Positions 1 through 41,200 of a stretch of 64,000 bases of DNA are shown piece by piece. Every line of letters starts with the position of its first letter. Within the stretch, counting starts at the first letter, position 1. The DNA is from Theodoxus fluviatilis (lineage: Eukaryota > Mollusca > Gastropoda > Cycloneritida > Neritidae). The stretch spans positions 122,366 through 186,365 of the forward strand of contig JAWQFJ010025803.1 of NCBI GenBank assembly GCA_034096865.1, read 5' to 3'. A program made the translations under genes and the position numbers. The notes below the pieces were generated by a model, which saw only the letters and a list, made by a program, of their open reading frames with translations, was not told the DNA's origin and searched no databases.

Positions 1-794
1 GGCCGTTGACCGCAGCAGCTGGAGACATGCCGTCAAGACTGGCATCCAGGCCAGCGAGAAGAGGAGACAGGAGCAGTGGGAGGAGAAGAGAGAACACAGC
101 GACAGAGGATAGCGTCGGCATCTACAGAGCCACGCCAGGACTTCACTTGTGACAATTGCAACAGAGCGAAGGATCGGGCTCTACAGCCACAGAGTGCGCT
201 GCCGCTCAACCCCGGACTGACCAAACCTGGCGCATACTCCATGGTTTCATGAGACTGACGGATGCCAACAACACAAGGGATTAGAGATAGAAACATATTG
301 CATATCACTGTCGCCGTTCGACTCGTAATGCTGACTACATGATGGGTTCCAAGTCAACATGAATAGGCCTATATCTCCTTCGTTGTTCTCCTCCCTCTCA
401 GTTCTATCTACCTTAGCTATACACGCCATGGTTCCCCCCCCCCCTCTCTAAAATCTACCCCAACAGCTTTAATATTATTCATGGAAATGGCATAAACACC
501 TGTCAAGTGCAGCATCTTGAATATCTTTGTCAACGCAGGAGAACCGACAGGTCGACATGGAGGACTGGCACGTCACTATCTTCATCAAAGCATGTTGGAC
601 GCCGCTTTGGGATTCCTCTGCTTCACTAACGCCGTTTGTCAACCAGCACTTCCAACATTAGGGGGGAGGGGCGGGTTGGGGTGGACCCAGCAGGGATAAA
701 AAGAAGGTTTGAGCGTGTTCTAATTTCCTAAGCTATGAAGAGAGGCTACGGCTGAGTGATTTCTTCTTCTTCTCGTTCGCAGTGGCTATACTGT
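1..794. other. Left edge, no gene recognised
   Basis: No FREM2 exon, RNA gene or recurrent repeat was recognised; presumably intron of the FREM2-like gene. Confidence 0.35.
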
Positions 795-1895
795 CAATCC
801 GGTATGGGTAATGAATGTCGTCGTTTTCTCCAACTGGTCGCTGCTGCCATATAGTTTGGTCTGCAGGGGAGTTGGTGACGGCCACACTTCCCTCCTTTCT
901 TCTTCAAGTAAAGGACAGCACATGCGCATGTTGGTGATGGTGCCAGCCTGTACTTTCGGTTCATGTGAGCATTGAGCCTGTTGTGGCCGGTGCGCAGCCT
1001 GATAAGGACGACCTGCTGCTCTCTGGACATCAAGTGGTAGTCGTCTCTGTTTGTCCTCGGCCTCATCAATGCCTTGATGATGGTCTTTCGCTCACTATAG
1101 CTGACACTATTTTCAAGTTGTTATTCCTGGGCTCCTTCTTTCGCCAGCTCGCCTGCCCTTTCGTTTCCTGGAATCCCACAGTGGGCTGGTATCCACTGGA
1201 GAACAACTCTTCTGGTTTGTCAGACCCTCTGAAATGCTTTGATCAGCTGGGAGAGTTTTCTTTTCTCTAGGGCCTGGAGGACTGATAGGGCGTCTGAGAG
1301 GAAGACTACTTGGTAGCATGGGTCTGGAGAATCCTGTACCATGGAGGCCGCCTGCATGAGTGCTTCCGCTTCTGCCCTGTAGTTTGTGCAATGCTTGCCT
1401 GTGGCAACACTGGCTGTGGCTGTATGTCCCCCAGGGAACTGAATCAGGATGCCAGCACCTCCATTGGATACGGCGTTTGTTGCGGATCCATCAGTGTAAG
1501 CGTGGATCCACGCCTCCTGTGGGTACTGTACGTTGATCATGGCTAGGGTAAGTGCCCGCCGAGCAATCTCAACCTGTCTGTCTCCTGAGGCAACATGTGG
1601 AACGCTGGTGCAGACCTGGATGTCTGTTTTGCCCGTTGTCCAGGCTTTTCCTCTTCCCCGGTGATCAGAGGGAGAGTGTTCTGGGGGAGGACTTCCTTGT
1701 GCTGTCCAGAAAGCCTCTTGCTCTCATGGACAAAGCTGCTCCGTTTGAGCCGGTTCTTGGTGAGGTTGCTCAGTCTGTGCTTCATGGGGTGGTCGGGTAA
1801 GCACTGGAGCTTCTCAGCCTCTAATATAAAACATCCTTCACCAGCTTCTCTATCAGTTATGGCCTGGGTGACCTGATAGTGATACGCCTGTCAGC
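795..1895 (-). pseudogene. LINE retrotransposon 3' fragment with RNase H domain (broken)
   Basis: On the minus strand, reading from about 1895 down to 795, pieces in several frames form the end of a non-LTR retrotransposon polyprotein. A linker (HPMKHRLSNL, 1785-1543) is followed by an RNase H domain (IHAYTDGSA with its catalytic Asp, YRAEAEAL with its Glu, FLSDALSVLQAL, 1540-1220). After a frame change come WIPAHCGIPGNE-like residues (about 1215-1140) and a Cys/His-containing tail (TGHNRLNAHM, about 1010-795). Frameshifts separate the pieces, so it is dead. The arrangement fits an RNase H-bearing Jockey/I-type LINE. It lies in the intron before the first visible FREM2-like exon. Confidence 0.75.
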
Positions 1896-1899
1896 TTTC

Positions 1900-3618
1900 C
1901 CATATGAGCGATGTATTTGGGGCGGCAAGGGCAGCGGAAGACTCTAGCAGATTCCTCACTTGAGATCTCTCAGGCTGGCTCCATGACTGCCAAGGCAGTG
2001 AGCCAGGCAGGTTCTGCATGTCATCTGGGCCATTATGGGGTCCTTCCCAAGACTGCTGGAATACCAGGCTAGTTTACAGATGGAGCCGTCTTCTGGGAAT
2101 GTGAGACTCCTCTGCTTCCAGCATTATCCACGTGTGCTCCATGTGACTGGGAAAGAAATCCCTGGGGTTCGTTTCTTGTTGAAATAAAATATCGTTGTCT
2201 GAGGAGGCGCTTTTAATTAAACATCCGGATCGGTGACAGCTTCTAAGTGAGTGCGAGGACTCTGCACATTGTTTTGTTCTCTTAGACATCTCTCAGAACC
2301 TTCCTCGAACGGGGTTCGACTCGTTGATTGAAGGGGAGAAGTCGACACCTCTTGAGATATTCTATTGGGAGATGAGGTCTCCCTGGAGACATGCTGAAAT
2401 GTCAGATGGCGTGGTGTCTGTCATTGCCGATTGTTCACAGTTTAGAGCTGCCGGAAGCAAGAAGTGTTCTCATTACTGAAGTAAAGACTAGCAATAAAAT
2501 CATGCAAGGACCAAACGTCGAACCAAGAAAACTTTTTTCGAGGCTGTGTAGGTTGTCCAACTGACAGCATATCAATGCAAGATGCATGATGAGTCTGTAA
2601 TTGCATATTATTTCAAGGAAGTGAATATGCTTGCTTTAAAACGAATACTACTGAACTCGAAATCAAGTAATCGGTGCTGCTAGTAAAGGTTTATGTTACA
2701 AAATTCTCACATAACGAGCGAATGAAAATAATTGAAAAGCAAGCTACGGCAGAAGACAATGCTTCATGCGATGTGTAGAGTTTGTCTACGTATTTTTGCT
2801 TCTCTGAATTATATTAAATGAGTTTTCATTGTCAGTCGCCATTACATTTATTTGTTAAACAGAAGTGGCCGGAGAGGACAATTTTGCGAGATGTTTGTTG
2901 TAACCAAAGGGCAATGCTATACAGGGTTTCATTGCTAAAAGTGCCATTTCGCGGTATAGGAAAACAAGAAGAGACTCCTGTTACTTTGTTAATTTGATCC
3001 ACTAGTATCTTCCCTTACTTCTCCCTACATCACAACTCTCCACCCCCACCCCAACCCACACCCACACCCACACCCATCCCCTTTTTTCTTCAAACGTCAT
3101 TCTTTCTCATTGCCGTTCTCTTCTCTAACCCCGCTTCGTCCGTACCCTGTCCCCTCCCTGCGTGTCAGTTCTCACTGTCAAGGTCAGTATATAGTCGTAG
3201 CCTTTCCTTGCAATCCCTGTGTCGAGAACCCGTCCCCCACCTGTCGTACACTGGTCACTCATTGTCCGTCGTGACAGGCGACATGGTTTCCCACACGGCC
3301 TTGACATGGACCACCGGAAGTTGGTTGGTTAGCCCATTGGAGAAAATACTGTTGTTACCCCTCCCGAGTTTCGTAGCTTTTCCAATTCCTGATAACACTC
3401 TCATCAGAAATCTCCTCTCTTTTGAATACATGTCATCCTCCTATCTCGCCCAGTAGCAGTTGGTGGTGCGAAGATAACTCTTACGAACCCGAAGCATCTC
3501 GGAAAAGCAAACAAGCAGACACCCACGTATGAATATGTGCACATATGCACACATACACATATATGCACGCACTCACACATGCGCGCGCACACACACAAAG
3601 GGGTGCGTGGGAGGGGGG

Positions 3619-3651
<33 letters not shown>

Positions 3652-3790
3652 CGGGGGGGACGGACGGACAGAGGCACATAAATAGAGACAGAGTGACTGA
3701 ACTTCTCTGGAAAATGTGGCCCTACATCTGACAGAATTCACGAAGGTCGCCGTTTCACGTTTGCTCATATTTTGTTGACTTGTTTTTGAC
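1900..3790. other. Intronic sequence, no gene seen
   Basis: AT-rich unique-looking sequence, then a (CCCCACA)-like stretch near 3040-3080 and an (AG)n run at 3625-3655 just before the first FREM2-like exon. No FREM2 CSPG-repeat exon could be recognised here or in 1-794. Confidence 0.4.
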
Positions 3791-3792
3791 AG

Positions 3793-29232
<25,440 letters not shown>

Positions 29233-32200
29233 TATCATTGCACATATAGACTGTAGTCACTGCACAAAGCAATGGCGGATTAGAGGCAGAATGGACCAGA
29301 ATAAGATCTGGCCTCTGAATCACGTAACTGAAGGTGTCCCTCTCTCTGGATGAAAATCTTAATGGATTGGATTGTTGGAACAAATGTGCTGACTCAATGC
29401 TGATGATATATATCTGGTGACCCTTATGTCACTCCCACAGTTGCCTGCACTTATCCAGCAGTTGTAATCTCCTAAAAGCTTATAGAGTATACATTCATGA
29501 GTCTGAAAAGCAAATAATAACTTTTGACATGCCAAAGTGTTCCACATCTTTCAAAATATATAATAAATTCTTGTAGGTACATAATCTAATTTACAAATTC
29601 TACGTGCTTGACTAAACTGGGCCACAATTAATAACTGTCAGTGGCCTGGCTTCCTCTTTGACCACTTCTTCCAACTGATGAAAAGAGCATCTTGAAGCAG
29701 CCGATGAGTGCAATTCTCTGTTCAACTTGTGTGTGTATGTGGTTGAATATATATATTCATTTGCAGCAGCTTTGCATCAAGTTAGAGTTGGAAAATAAGT
29801 AAACAGAACATTGCTGTTTGGTGTCTGATGGGCATCATTGCATTGTTATTGCATCAGACCCATCCCTTTGTGTATGAGCATAGGTATCCCACAAACCAGT
29901 TGGGAGTGGATGAGTGAATGTAGTGCCTCAAACTGCTAAGCACCAGAACCCATATCAGATACTAATCAGAATTTGTTCAAGCATGATTAAATACTATAAA
30001 GTATGCGTACTGCAATCTGAAGGTAGAACACAGTTTCAAAGAAGTATTGCATCAACAATACATATTCTTTCCTTGTTCTGTCCACTGGTCAGTGTATAAG
30101 ATTTTTCATCCAGAGAGAGACTTGACTAAGTAAAGATGTCACCAAGTGCAATTTCTGGCACTGACTGTGCTTTACTGTACCATCAGCCTCATAGATGGAT
30201 TTAATGCCAAGCCTCTGCTCAAAATATCATTTTTAAGTTTGGTGGTTTTGTTTTTTGTTATTTTGTATTTTGCGTTGATACTAGTATGCAAGGAGCTTGC
30301 ATCTTCAAATAGATCTGTCTGAAGGAAGAAGAGGAATGAAAACAATGCACCGCCAGTTCCCATGAAACAACACACACATCGTTTGCAAGGCTGTGCTGAT
30401 ATACCAGTGCTGTTGATATGTAGTAACAGTTAGCACTGTCTTGACTTTCCATGTACAGTGGAGCTGGTTGTTTGTATGAGGACAAAGGGATAGATTGAAA
30501 ATTTTCAGTGCTCACATCTTCTATGAGATTTTCCTCTGAAGATGGAGAAACAGAGAGTTAGGTTTCGTTGCACCATGAAAATGGCAAGCAAGCTGACCAC
30601 ATCTAGCTGAAGTCTATGTGTAGTGACCCATTCCACTTGTATCCATGGATGAGTATGGAGAAAACAATACCAGTATGCTTGCATGACTCAACAGAAAATC
30701 CAGTATGATATATATATATATACTTACCTACATGGGCCAGATATGACCCCAATATGTACATTAGAGATCAAACAGAACCCAAGAAGGGGAACTGAGCTTG
30801 ATAATAATGAGGATGTCACAACTCCAGGTTGCATTAAGATGCATTCTAAATATCTGATATTATACACTTATGCATTTAAATATTTTGGACAGGCATTTAT
30901 TTTAGTGAAGTTTTGTATGTTGCATTGCAAGGACGATGGCATGTTTTCATTGTTTACACTCTAGTTTCAACGGCAGAGCCTGACAAGGATTGTATGTGAA
31001 TCAGTGTTGATTCATTATAGTGTTGTTTATCTGAGAGAATCTTGTTTTTGTGCTAACATGTTACGTGTTAACTGTATTGCTGAATTATACTCATCTACTC
31101 ATGAACCTGATAGTGAATTATTGCTTTACATTATGTAAGTATCCATTCCATTGCTTTTGATGTAAGCTGTGATCTCGTCTCATTGCAACATGTGCTTATC
31201 TTGTTTGCAAAGAAGTGCTACCTTCTGATCGTTGATAAGAAGTGTGGATGCAACTTTACAATCGAGGAAGTTATTTATTTAGGTCTCTGGTTGTCAGAAA
31301 CCTGCATGAAAAATTTTACTATTCTAAACAATTTTTTGGAATATTATCAAAACATAAGATGTATATTTCTTGGTTGTTACATATCATGAAAATGTGATTG
31401 CTCATGTTTTGAAGGGGTTAAAGAGAAAAGTAAAATGGAAAAGGAAAGTAAATATCTTGCCATGCTGCTGTATACTTGTACTCATGTGCCTTATTCATAG
31501 TGGTTCATAAGTATTACATGCCTACAGTACCTCCAACCAAAACTGACTGTGTACATCACTGTGTACTGGTGTTTTCACAGTTGTATTAATGTGCTTGAAT
31601 GATTTGTATTCACACAAGAGAAGTGGCTGTATATCATTTATAGAGACACAATCAGCATTTCTCAGTATTCTTTGCAAAGACAATGCTCAAGTATTGAAGG
31701 TTTTATTTCAATCACAACCATACACTGTGTATTGATGATTCCAATGTTCAATAAACATGGTGGTAAACTTGGGGGGCTCAATATTATATAAAAGGCTACC
31801 CCCCAAAAAAAATCAAAATAGGGTACTTTTCATACAATAAATAAATCATGCTTTCAGACATGGGTATTAGTAATATTGTGCATTAGTGCTGCATTTGATG
31901 CCACTTTCAACTGGCAGGAAGCAAGTGTTTATGAAAGCTTGTGGCACTGCACTTTGTTCTGGTTGAAATACTCATCACATGAGGCTACATTCTAAATTAT
32001 AAAAAAATATTAATTAAGCACTAGTAGATAATAAACTGAATTAGACTGAGGATTTTCTGTCCTTAGAGCCTCTTATTTGTTTTGTTGGTCATAACAGTAC
32101 ACTTTTCAATGAAATTGTCTAAGATATGTAAAGACATATAGTGTGGTGACTTTGAGAACATGATTTTTTTTTTTCAAAACTTTTCAGAAATTAGTGGAAA

Positions 32201-32926
32201 TATCTTGAATATACAAACTCTATTTTAAAAACACAACCATTAACTATAGCAAAACTACAAAAACAAATTTCTGAGCAGTTGAAATTCACCATTTGGTAGG
32301 CCAGTTTCTATTGCATGTTGACAGGGTTGTAAAATCAGTGGTGCAGTCACTGATGTTGTGAACTGGACTTAAACATGTCTTTTCAGTATCCATGTCATCA
32401 TGCTGTATGTTTAGGTCAAGTGTTGGTCTTCAGGAGCCAACATGTGCCTGTAAGTCATGCTGAATGTTTTTCTTCTAAAGAGCTTGAATGATAGAGAAAT
32501 AGTATAATTAAATTAGAACAATATTGCAAACTTTTCAATGCCCCTTATTTTCAAGTAGTGACAAAAGTTTGATGTGAATTGCATAATGCTTCATTTAGAT
32601 ATGTATTAAATATTTCACATCACATTTTAATATATCTTCTAACACTTTTTTGTACTTTCTATGTGTATGCATGGTTATGATAGATTGTACTACATTTTGT
32701 ATTTTGCTGGAATTAACTGTATCACTGGTTGGCTTTTGACATTTGTAAGTGGTCTACGTATGCTGGAGTCTTTTCCCCATATTTTCAATGAATGTATTTA
32801 TGTGAAAAGTTGTCCACATATTTTAACACAAACTCTGATCCTGAGATTTTGAATAGAATAGCAGTTGCTGACTTGGGACATTTAATCAATCACATCTTTT
32901 GTAAATGCTCTTAAGTTTTTAATAAA
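29233..32926 (+). other. 3' UTR of the FREM2-like gene with two poly(A) signals
   Basis: The 3.7 kb after the stop codon are AT-rich and single-copy in look, with none of the long microsatellites or mobile elements common elsewhere, as expected of a long untranslated exon. AATAAA occurs at 31750-31755 and 32921-32926; either could end the transcript. The small open frames here are not credible genes. Confidence 0.55.
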
Positions 32927-33555
32927 GATGTAAACTTTACCAACATTGAGCACTTATTATGCTGCCTTGTGGAAATTTGGGTGTGGATGTGTACATGTAA
33001 GTTGTGTTACCATACAATGATAGTGATGTTTTATGTAGCTAAATGTTTGAAACATGCTCCTCAACTTATTGTACTCATAATTAAAATGTATTAAAATCAT
33101 CATTAAAAAGTCCACATGAAAAAGACAAAATTATGTACAAAAAAGGTTAATGTTGCATAATTTCTTATAAAAGTGTGTCCCAAACGATCCACAAGATGAT
33201 AAATATGTGTATGATAAAATTTCATTTCATATGACACATTCACATTCAGACTTCATTTAATATTTCAAAATGGGAAAAATGCACGGACTTCTTCCTTCAG
33301 GCTTGAATTTTACTTTTTCAAAGTTTTGATAGACTGGAAAAGTGCAACTGCTTAATTGCTCATAGACAGTTGCAAAACGGTCATCCCCATCCATACTCAA
33401 CAGGATCTGTAAGAAATAGAACATCACATGCAACTCCAGATCTGCTCACACAATCACATGACCGCATCTGCATGGAGCATATGCAGGGATGGATCCTACC
33501 ACGTGATCATAGGGGGACCACCAGGCATCGCAGCTGTCCCCCTCAGCAGAAACCC

Positions 33556-35940
33556 TCAAGCCTGAAGTTCCAAAAGGGTGACAAGAGGAGGCAGCCATTT
33601 TTCCGTGTTTCGCTCCTTTGGAGCAAGTCCACTGTGGTGAAGGGACTTGACAAAGGCGATGTAGGCACCTTCCACCAGGGGCATGCTGTGTAGACCCTGT
33701 ACCCACAGGACAATGTCCAGCTCCAACACCCTGGCCACAGTGGACACCATGTGACCCGCTTGGCACAGCAGGTGAGGTGGCCACGCTTTGTAGGGCAGTT
33801 TGCACACGGACAGGTCCAGGCAGCACGGCACCTCGCTCCGGTCTGGGCCTCCTTCGTCACCGTAGTGCTTGCACAGGTAGCGGTGGCACATGCTGTCTTT
33901 GAGATACCACTTAACTTCCTCGAGGAAGAGGCTGTTCAAGATTCGACGGAGGCAGGTAGTAATGGCGGAGTGAACCGTACCCTTCTCTGTCTTCCTCCTG
34001 CTCCTGCTACCTGATCTCCGTGCCCTTTCGTTGAACAAGTCGTCGCCCGAATCATCGCTCTCTTCTCTGGAGTCTTTACATATCAAAGAGGTGAGGAAGC
34101 TCTGGAGCGCTTTGAGCTCGTGGATTTCCAGGCGGGTTTGGCATAGGCCGTCCATCTTGTCGACGGTGGACTTGATGTGGCTGACGAGGGCGTTGATGAG
34201 GAGGGCTTTGGAAGAGAAGGTCGGGAGCTCGAGCTGAAGTTGGTGATAGCGGTTCACCACCTCTGCAGGAAGTCCTTGGTTGTGTGTGGGCTGCAGGACC
34301 CGAAGCACCGAGGAGGCCAGTTCTTGGCGTAGGACCGACGGTGACATGTTGGGAGGGAAACAATGGGCAGAGAAGGTCTGGCGAGTGGAAAGGGTGATGT
34401 AGCTCAAGGCCCCTGTCCAGACACTAAGCCCTCCAGCCTCGGTTATGTATACAGCAAGAGCCAGAACCAGCCACACCGAGCCAGGGGATGTCATCAGCAG
34501 AACCAGCTCCAGGGTCATCTCAGGATCGCCGTGCTGACCCAACCAGCCAGACTCCACCATGGCGTTGAACTCACGAGGGCCTCCGGCGTGGACTAGGAGT
34601 CTGGCAGGGAAGGGCAAGGTGAGACCTCATACAAAATGGATGGCCTGAGAAAACGCTAAAATACGACATTATAGGACAAGGGTGACGGAGAGATTTGCTG
34701 ATCAAATGATTAAACAATCCATCCGAGGCATGTGATCTCATTTCAGCCCATGTCTGTGTGTAATACTAACAGAGAGACGTGGTCTTGTGATTTGGACTAT
34801 TTGCGAGACGAACGGGACATGCATCTCATTGACGACAGCCTCTGCTCCTGTACGAGTAACAGCGATGTTCTACTGGTACCTATTGATGAATCATACATAT
34901 GAAATCCCAGCAACACTAACAAGAAGGGCAAAGCCCATACGACTCACATGCTTGACCTTGACCTTTATATGACCTTGACCTTCAGGTGACCTTCAAGGTC
35001 AAGGTCAAACAACTAAACCTACCAATGACATCATACACAAAGAAATGCTTTACACATTTTTCCTACCAAAATACATGTGACCTTGACCCAAGGTCAAGGT
35101 CATCCAAGGTCATGCAACACAAAGCTGTTAATTCAAGACATAGGAAGCACAATGGTGCTTATTGGCACTTTCTACCATGAGATATAGTCACTTTTAGTGG
35201 TTCACTACCCCATTTTGGTCACATTTCATAAGGGTCAAAGTGACCTTGACCTTGATGATATGTGACCAAATGTGTCTCATGATGAAAGTATAACATGTGC
35301 CCCACATAATTATTAAGTTTGAAACAGTTATCTTCCATAGTTCAGGGGCAAGGTCACTTCAAAATATGTATACAATCCAACTTTGAAGAGCTCCTGTGAC
35401 CTTGACCTTGAAGCAAGGTCAACCAAACTGGTATCAAAAGATAGGGCTTGCTTTGACCTATATACCACTTGTAGCTAAGGTCGCCATTCTCAATAACGTG
35501 GGAGAAAATTGGGAAAATGTGAAAAATAGCTGTTTTTGAGACCACATTTATGGCTCCTGTGACCTTGACCTTGAAGCAAGGTCAAGTCACTATGTATGTT
35601 TTTTGAGGCCTTGTCATCATACACCATCATGCCACATTTGGTGTTGATAGACTTAATAGTCTCCGAGAAAAATCCAACGTTGAAGTTTTTTACGCCCGGA
35701 CGGACGGACGGACGGACGGGCGACACGGCTGAGTACATAGACTCACTTTTGCTTCGCATGTGAGTCAATAAAAACGACGACGACAACGATAACAACAGTA
35801 GCGGCAGAGACAACGACGACGACGATAACATGTATTGGTAGTCAAGTGGACGTAGCTGCATTTACGTCTGAGAATGTACTCCATGAAATAAGAGATGAAT
35901 GTGTGTACACATACGCGCACTCGCGCGTGCACACGTACAC

Positions 35941-35988
<48 letters not shown>

Positions 35989-37697
35989 ATATGCACACAC
36001 TCGCTCACAAACGTATAAGTGAGGATAGGTGAGCGGATGCGTTTACGGTTTGAATAACTACTGTGTTGAAACTACAACCTGAAATACATGTGTGTGTGCG
36101 CGCGCGCGCGAGCATGTGTGTGTGCGTGTGTGTGAAAGTAGCGAGCCCTGTTTCATTGCTCAACAGTTCCAGATTCTAATACAATGCGGGAATCCCGCTT
36201 ATAAAAATTAATCATTTTTATTTACTGCAGACAGGGACCAAATCCACGACGGCTCGGCCGGCATTTCCTTTCAAAACTAAGTCGAGATGAAGCTGGACTT
36301 ACTTCGCTATTTTCGACCGCTGTGCTATCTCGAGCAGCTCAGGGAAAGCCAGAGCAAAGGTGACGAAGGCCGCAAAAGCCTGGGGTTTCTGCAGCATGGG
36401 CGGGGGCAGGTATGCAAAGAAGGGCTCTGGGTAGGGCGTGAGGCTCTTTGCGGGGTAGCATCCAGCTGTGATCAGGAAGCTGACCAGGCTGTGGATTATA
36501 CTCCCGATGTGCAGGGTGGCATGCCTCCCACACAGTGTCACGCCGCCACCTCCTTCTGTTTCCTCCCCAGGAAACTTGGTACAGGCACACTCGCTGTGGG
36601 CCATGTAGAGATGATTTTCCTCTGAGTCAGACTCCTCGTCCATGGCCTCCATCCCGCAGCCCTTGCTCGACCCTGCCTCGTTAGATTCCGCCTGACTCGT
36701 GTATTTCTTTGCAAGGGCCTTGCGTGGCTTCGTGGAATATTTCGTGGACTCGCTCAATGCCCAGCCTTCTGATACTTCAGAAGGGGGCTTCCTTCTGTGC
36801 CGACGACCCAGGGCCGCTCCAGGTGATTCTCGCATTCTCCTGGGGCGCAGGGCGTCGTTGTTGCAGTCGCCAGATGAAGTGCAACCTTTCGGGCGCTTTC
36901 TTGTGAGCACGAGACTCATGTGAGGGTTGTTCGCTGTGCAGTATGTAAAGTACCAGAGCTCCTGAAAGCGCGACAGTTGCGGCAGGTCCCTGAAGCATAT
37001 GGTTCGGCAGTGGAGCTTGGTGGAGGTCTGCTTGTCCAGGAAGCTGGGGGAGCTGATGACTGCTGCCAAAATGGGTGACGCTGCATGGCAGGATGCCAGA
37101 GACAAGCAATCCAGAGGGTACAGGATAATCTCCAGGAGTTCCACCGGAAGGCTCGTCAGGGAAGGGGTGAATCTGGGAGCTGGAGTAGGGGCTACGTAGC
37201 CTAGGAGGGCTTCCCTGGGACTCTGGGTTTGCGATTTTCGTACTGTGGTGCAGGCATACCTTTGTGAAAATCAACGGTGAAATTAGGTACTGCAAAGCCA
37301 ATTTTGGCAAAATGACGACGTTCGCTACACCAACTACGCAGTGTCATTGTGACTACAATGTAACAACGTTCTGGTACTGCTGTTTTATGGTGCTTGGCAA
37401 ACGCTACATGTATATGTGCCAGAGTACAGAATCGATCATGATAGATCAAATCATATCTTTACAAGAGACAATCTTTATTTCTTTCCATGATCGAAATTGT
37501 GGATGACTCCGTGTGTCATCATTTTGTCAAACAGTGTAAACGTTGATATCGAAACGCCGTAAGATTAATTCTTTAAGTTAAGCTGGCAGATAAGACAAAC
37601 ATTTGTGCTTGTGCCGGAAGATGTACTGAATGCACACTAGGCCATACCGCTTTTCACATTGCGCTGGACTTCGTTGTCGATGTTTCGTTCTGGGCAT
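33556..37697 (-). CDS. F-box-like domain protein, otherwise unidentified (3 exons, 668 aa)
   Basis: Exons, minus strand: 37697-37648, 37214-36303, 34600-33556 (stop TCA at 33556-33558). The lengths 50+912+1045 are 669 codons, and all joins are GT-AG in phase. The start is the ATG at 37697 (MPRTKHRQRSPAQCEKR). Residues about 35-70, LPVELLEIILYPLDCLSLAS, fit the F-box pattern (LP.E.L..IL..L). The middle is Ser/Arg/acid-rich and probably disordered; the last exon is predicted mostly helical, with a second acidic/basic patch (SREESDDSGDDLF, SRSRRKTEKG). An F-box suggests an SCF ubiquitin-ligase substrate receptor, but no substrate domain is recognised. FBXO47 was considered and not supported. The gene converges on the FREM2-like gene. 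Confidence 0.7.
34918..35768 (-). mobile_element. GACCTTG-rich dispersed repeat, copy C
   Basis: Reverse-oriented copy inside the intron between the last two exons of the F-box-like gene. Begins AACAAGAAGGGCAAAGCCCA and ends CGCATGTGAGTCAATAAAAA. Internal order is the same as copies A, B and D. Confidence 0.85.
35936..35986 (+). repeat. (CA)n microsatellite
   Basis: CA run in the intron of the F-box-like gene. Confidence 0.9.
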
Positions 37698-37859
37698 GTT
37701 GGCAACTTCAACTTCAAGGACATCGCGAGATCTGTGGACACTAAATGTTTCGTCACAAAGCGTCAAAACTTTGCATTTTCTACTAAAACAAAGTGACTCT
37801 AATGCGTTACATTTTAATAATGTTATAATTGTGTTGAGTAATTTCCGTGATGACAATCA

Positions 37860-37965
37860 TTAATATCACAGAAACATTCTCTAAATCAAAGTACAGAACA
37901 TTCTAACATCCGCCATATTTGATTAACCACGTGATAGGACGCAAGGGAGATAATACTGTTTCGCT
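37860..37965 (-). promoter_or_regulatory. Candidate promoter region of the F-box-like gene
   Basis: Some 170-260 bp upstream of the start codon lie ATCCGCCATATTTG (a YY1-type GCCAT word) and CCACGTGATA (E-box CACGTG). No TATA box is clear. Weak, motif-level support only. Confidence 0.25.
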
Positions 37966-38014
37966 GAATTGTTTCGATTTTAACTTTTAGTGATAGCTAA
38001 AACCAGGGGCGGAC

Positions 38015-38062
38015 GGGGGGTGGGGGGGGGGGGGGGGGGGGGGGGTGTTCCGGGGTTTCCGG

Positions 38063-38094
<32 letters not shown>

Positions 38095-38330
38095 AACAGA
38101 AAAAAAATAAAAATTACAATAAAAAATATATATATAATGTTTTTTTCGTCAGAATGCGCCAGATTGGACCATTTTGCAGTCTTCTTCCCCCCCCACCCCC
38201 CCACCCCCACCCCTACCCCCTGCTTTGCTGTGCCGGCTGAGCACTTTGCGCATTCACAAGCCCCCCCCCCACCCCCCCCCCCCCCCCCGGTTCCTACCCC
38301 CCCCCCAAAAAAAAAAAATGAACTGATCCG
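38015..38330. repeat. Poly-G, (CA)n and poly-C cluster
   Basis: G tract at 38020-38045, (CA)n at 38065-38092, and C tracts at 38190-38305. The G-rich flank GGGGCGGACGGG and the C-rich flank CCGCCCC face each other, so the segment may be an inverted unit. Confidence 0.8.
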
Positions 38331-38450
38331 CCCCTGTTAAAACCTTTAAATAAACTTGCTTTGGAAGCCTGTTGTAAAAGCATCACTCGATGAAAAATGA
38401 GTCAGGAATATTTTTCCTTGCAGCACAACCACAACAACAAGGGAGTTCGA

Positions 38451-41029
<2,579 letters not shown>

Positions 41030-41116
41030 ATGGAGTTCCATTTTACTCTCGACGAAATTGCCGCCCTTGCTGCAGTCACTCTTCTCGTTACGTTTCATCT
41101 CGGTAGGTACATTCGG

Positions 41117-41200
<84 letters not shown>

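Noticed and set aside
36777..37310. 177-codon minus-strand frame overlapping the F-box-like exon
   Set aside because: It is the wrong frame of that exon; the frame used here joins three exons in phase and carries the F-box-like motif.
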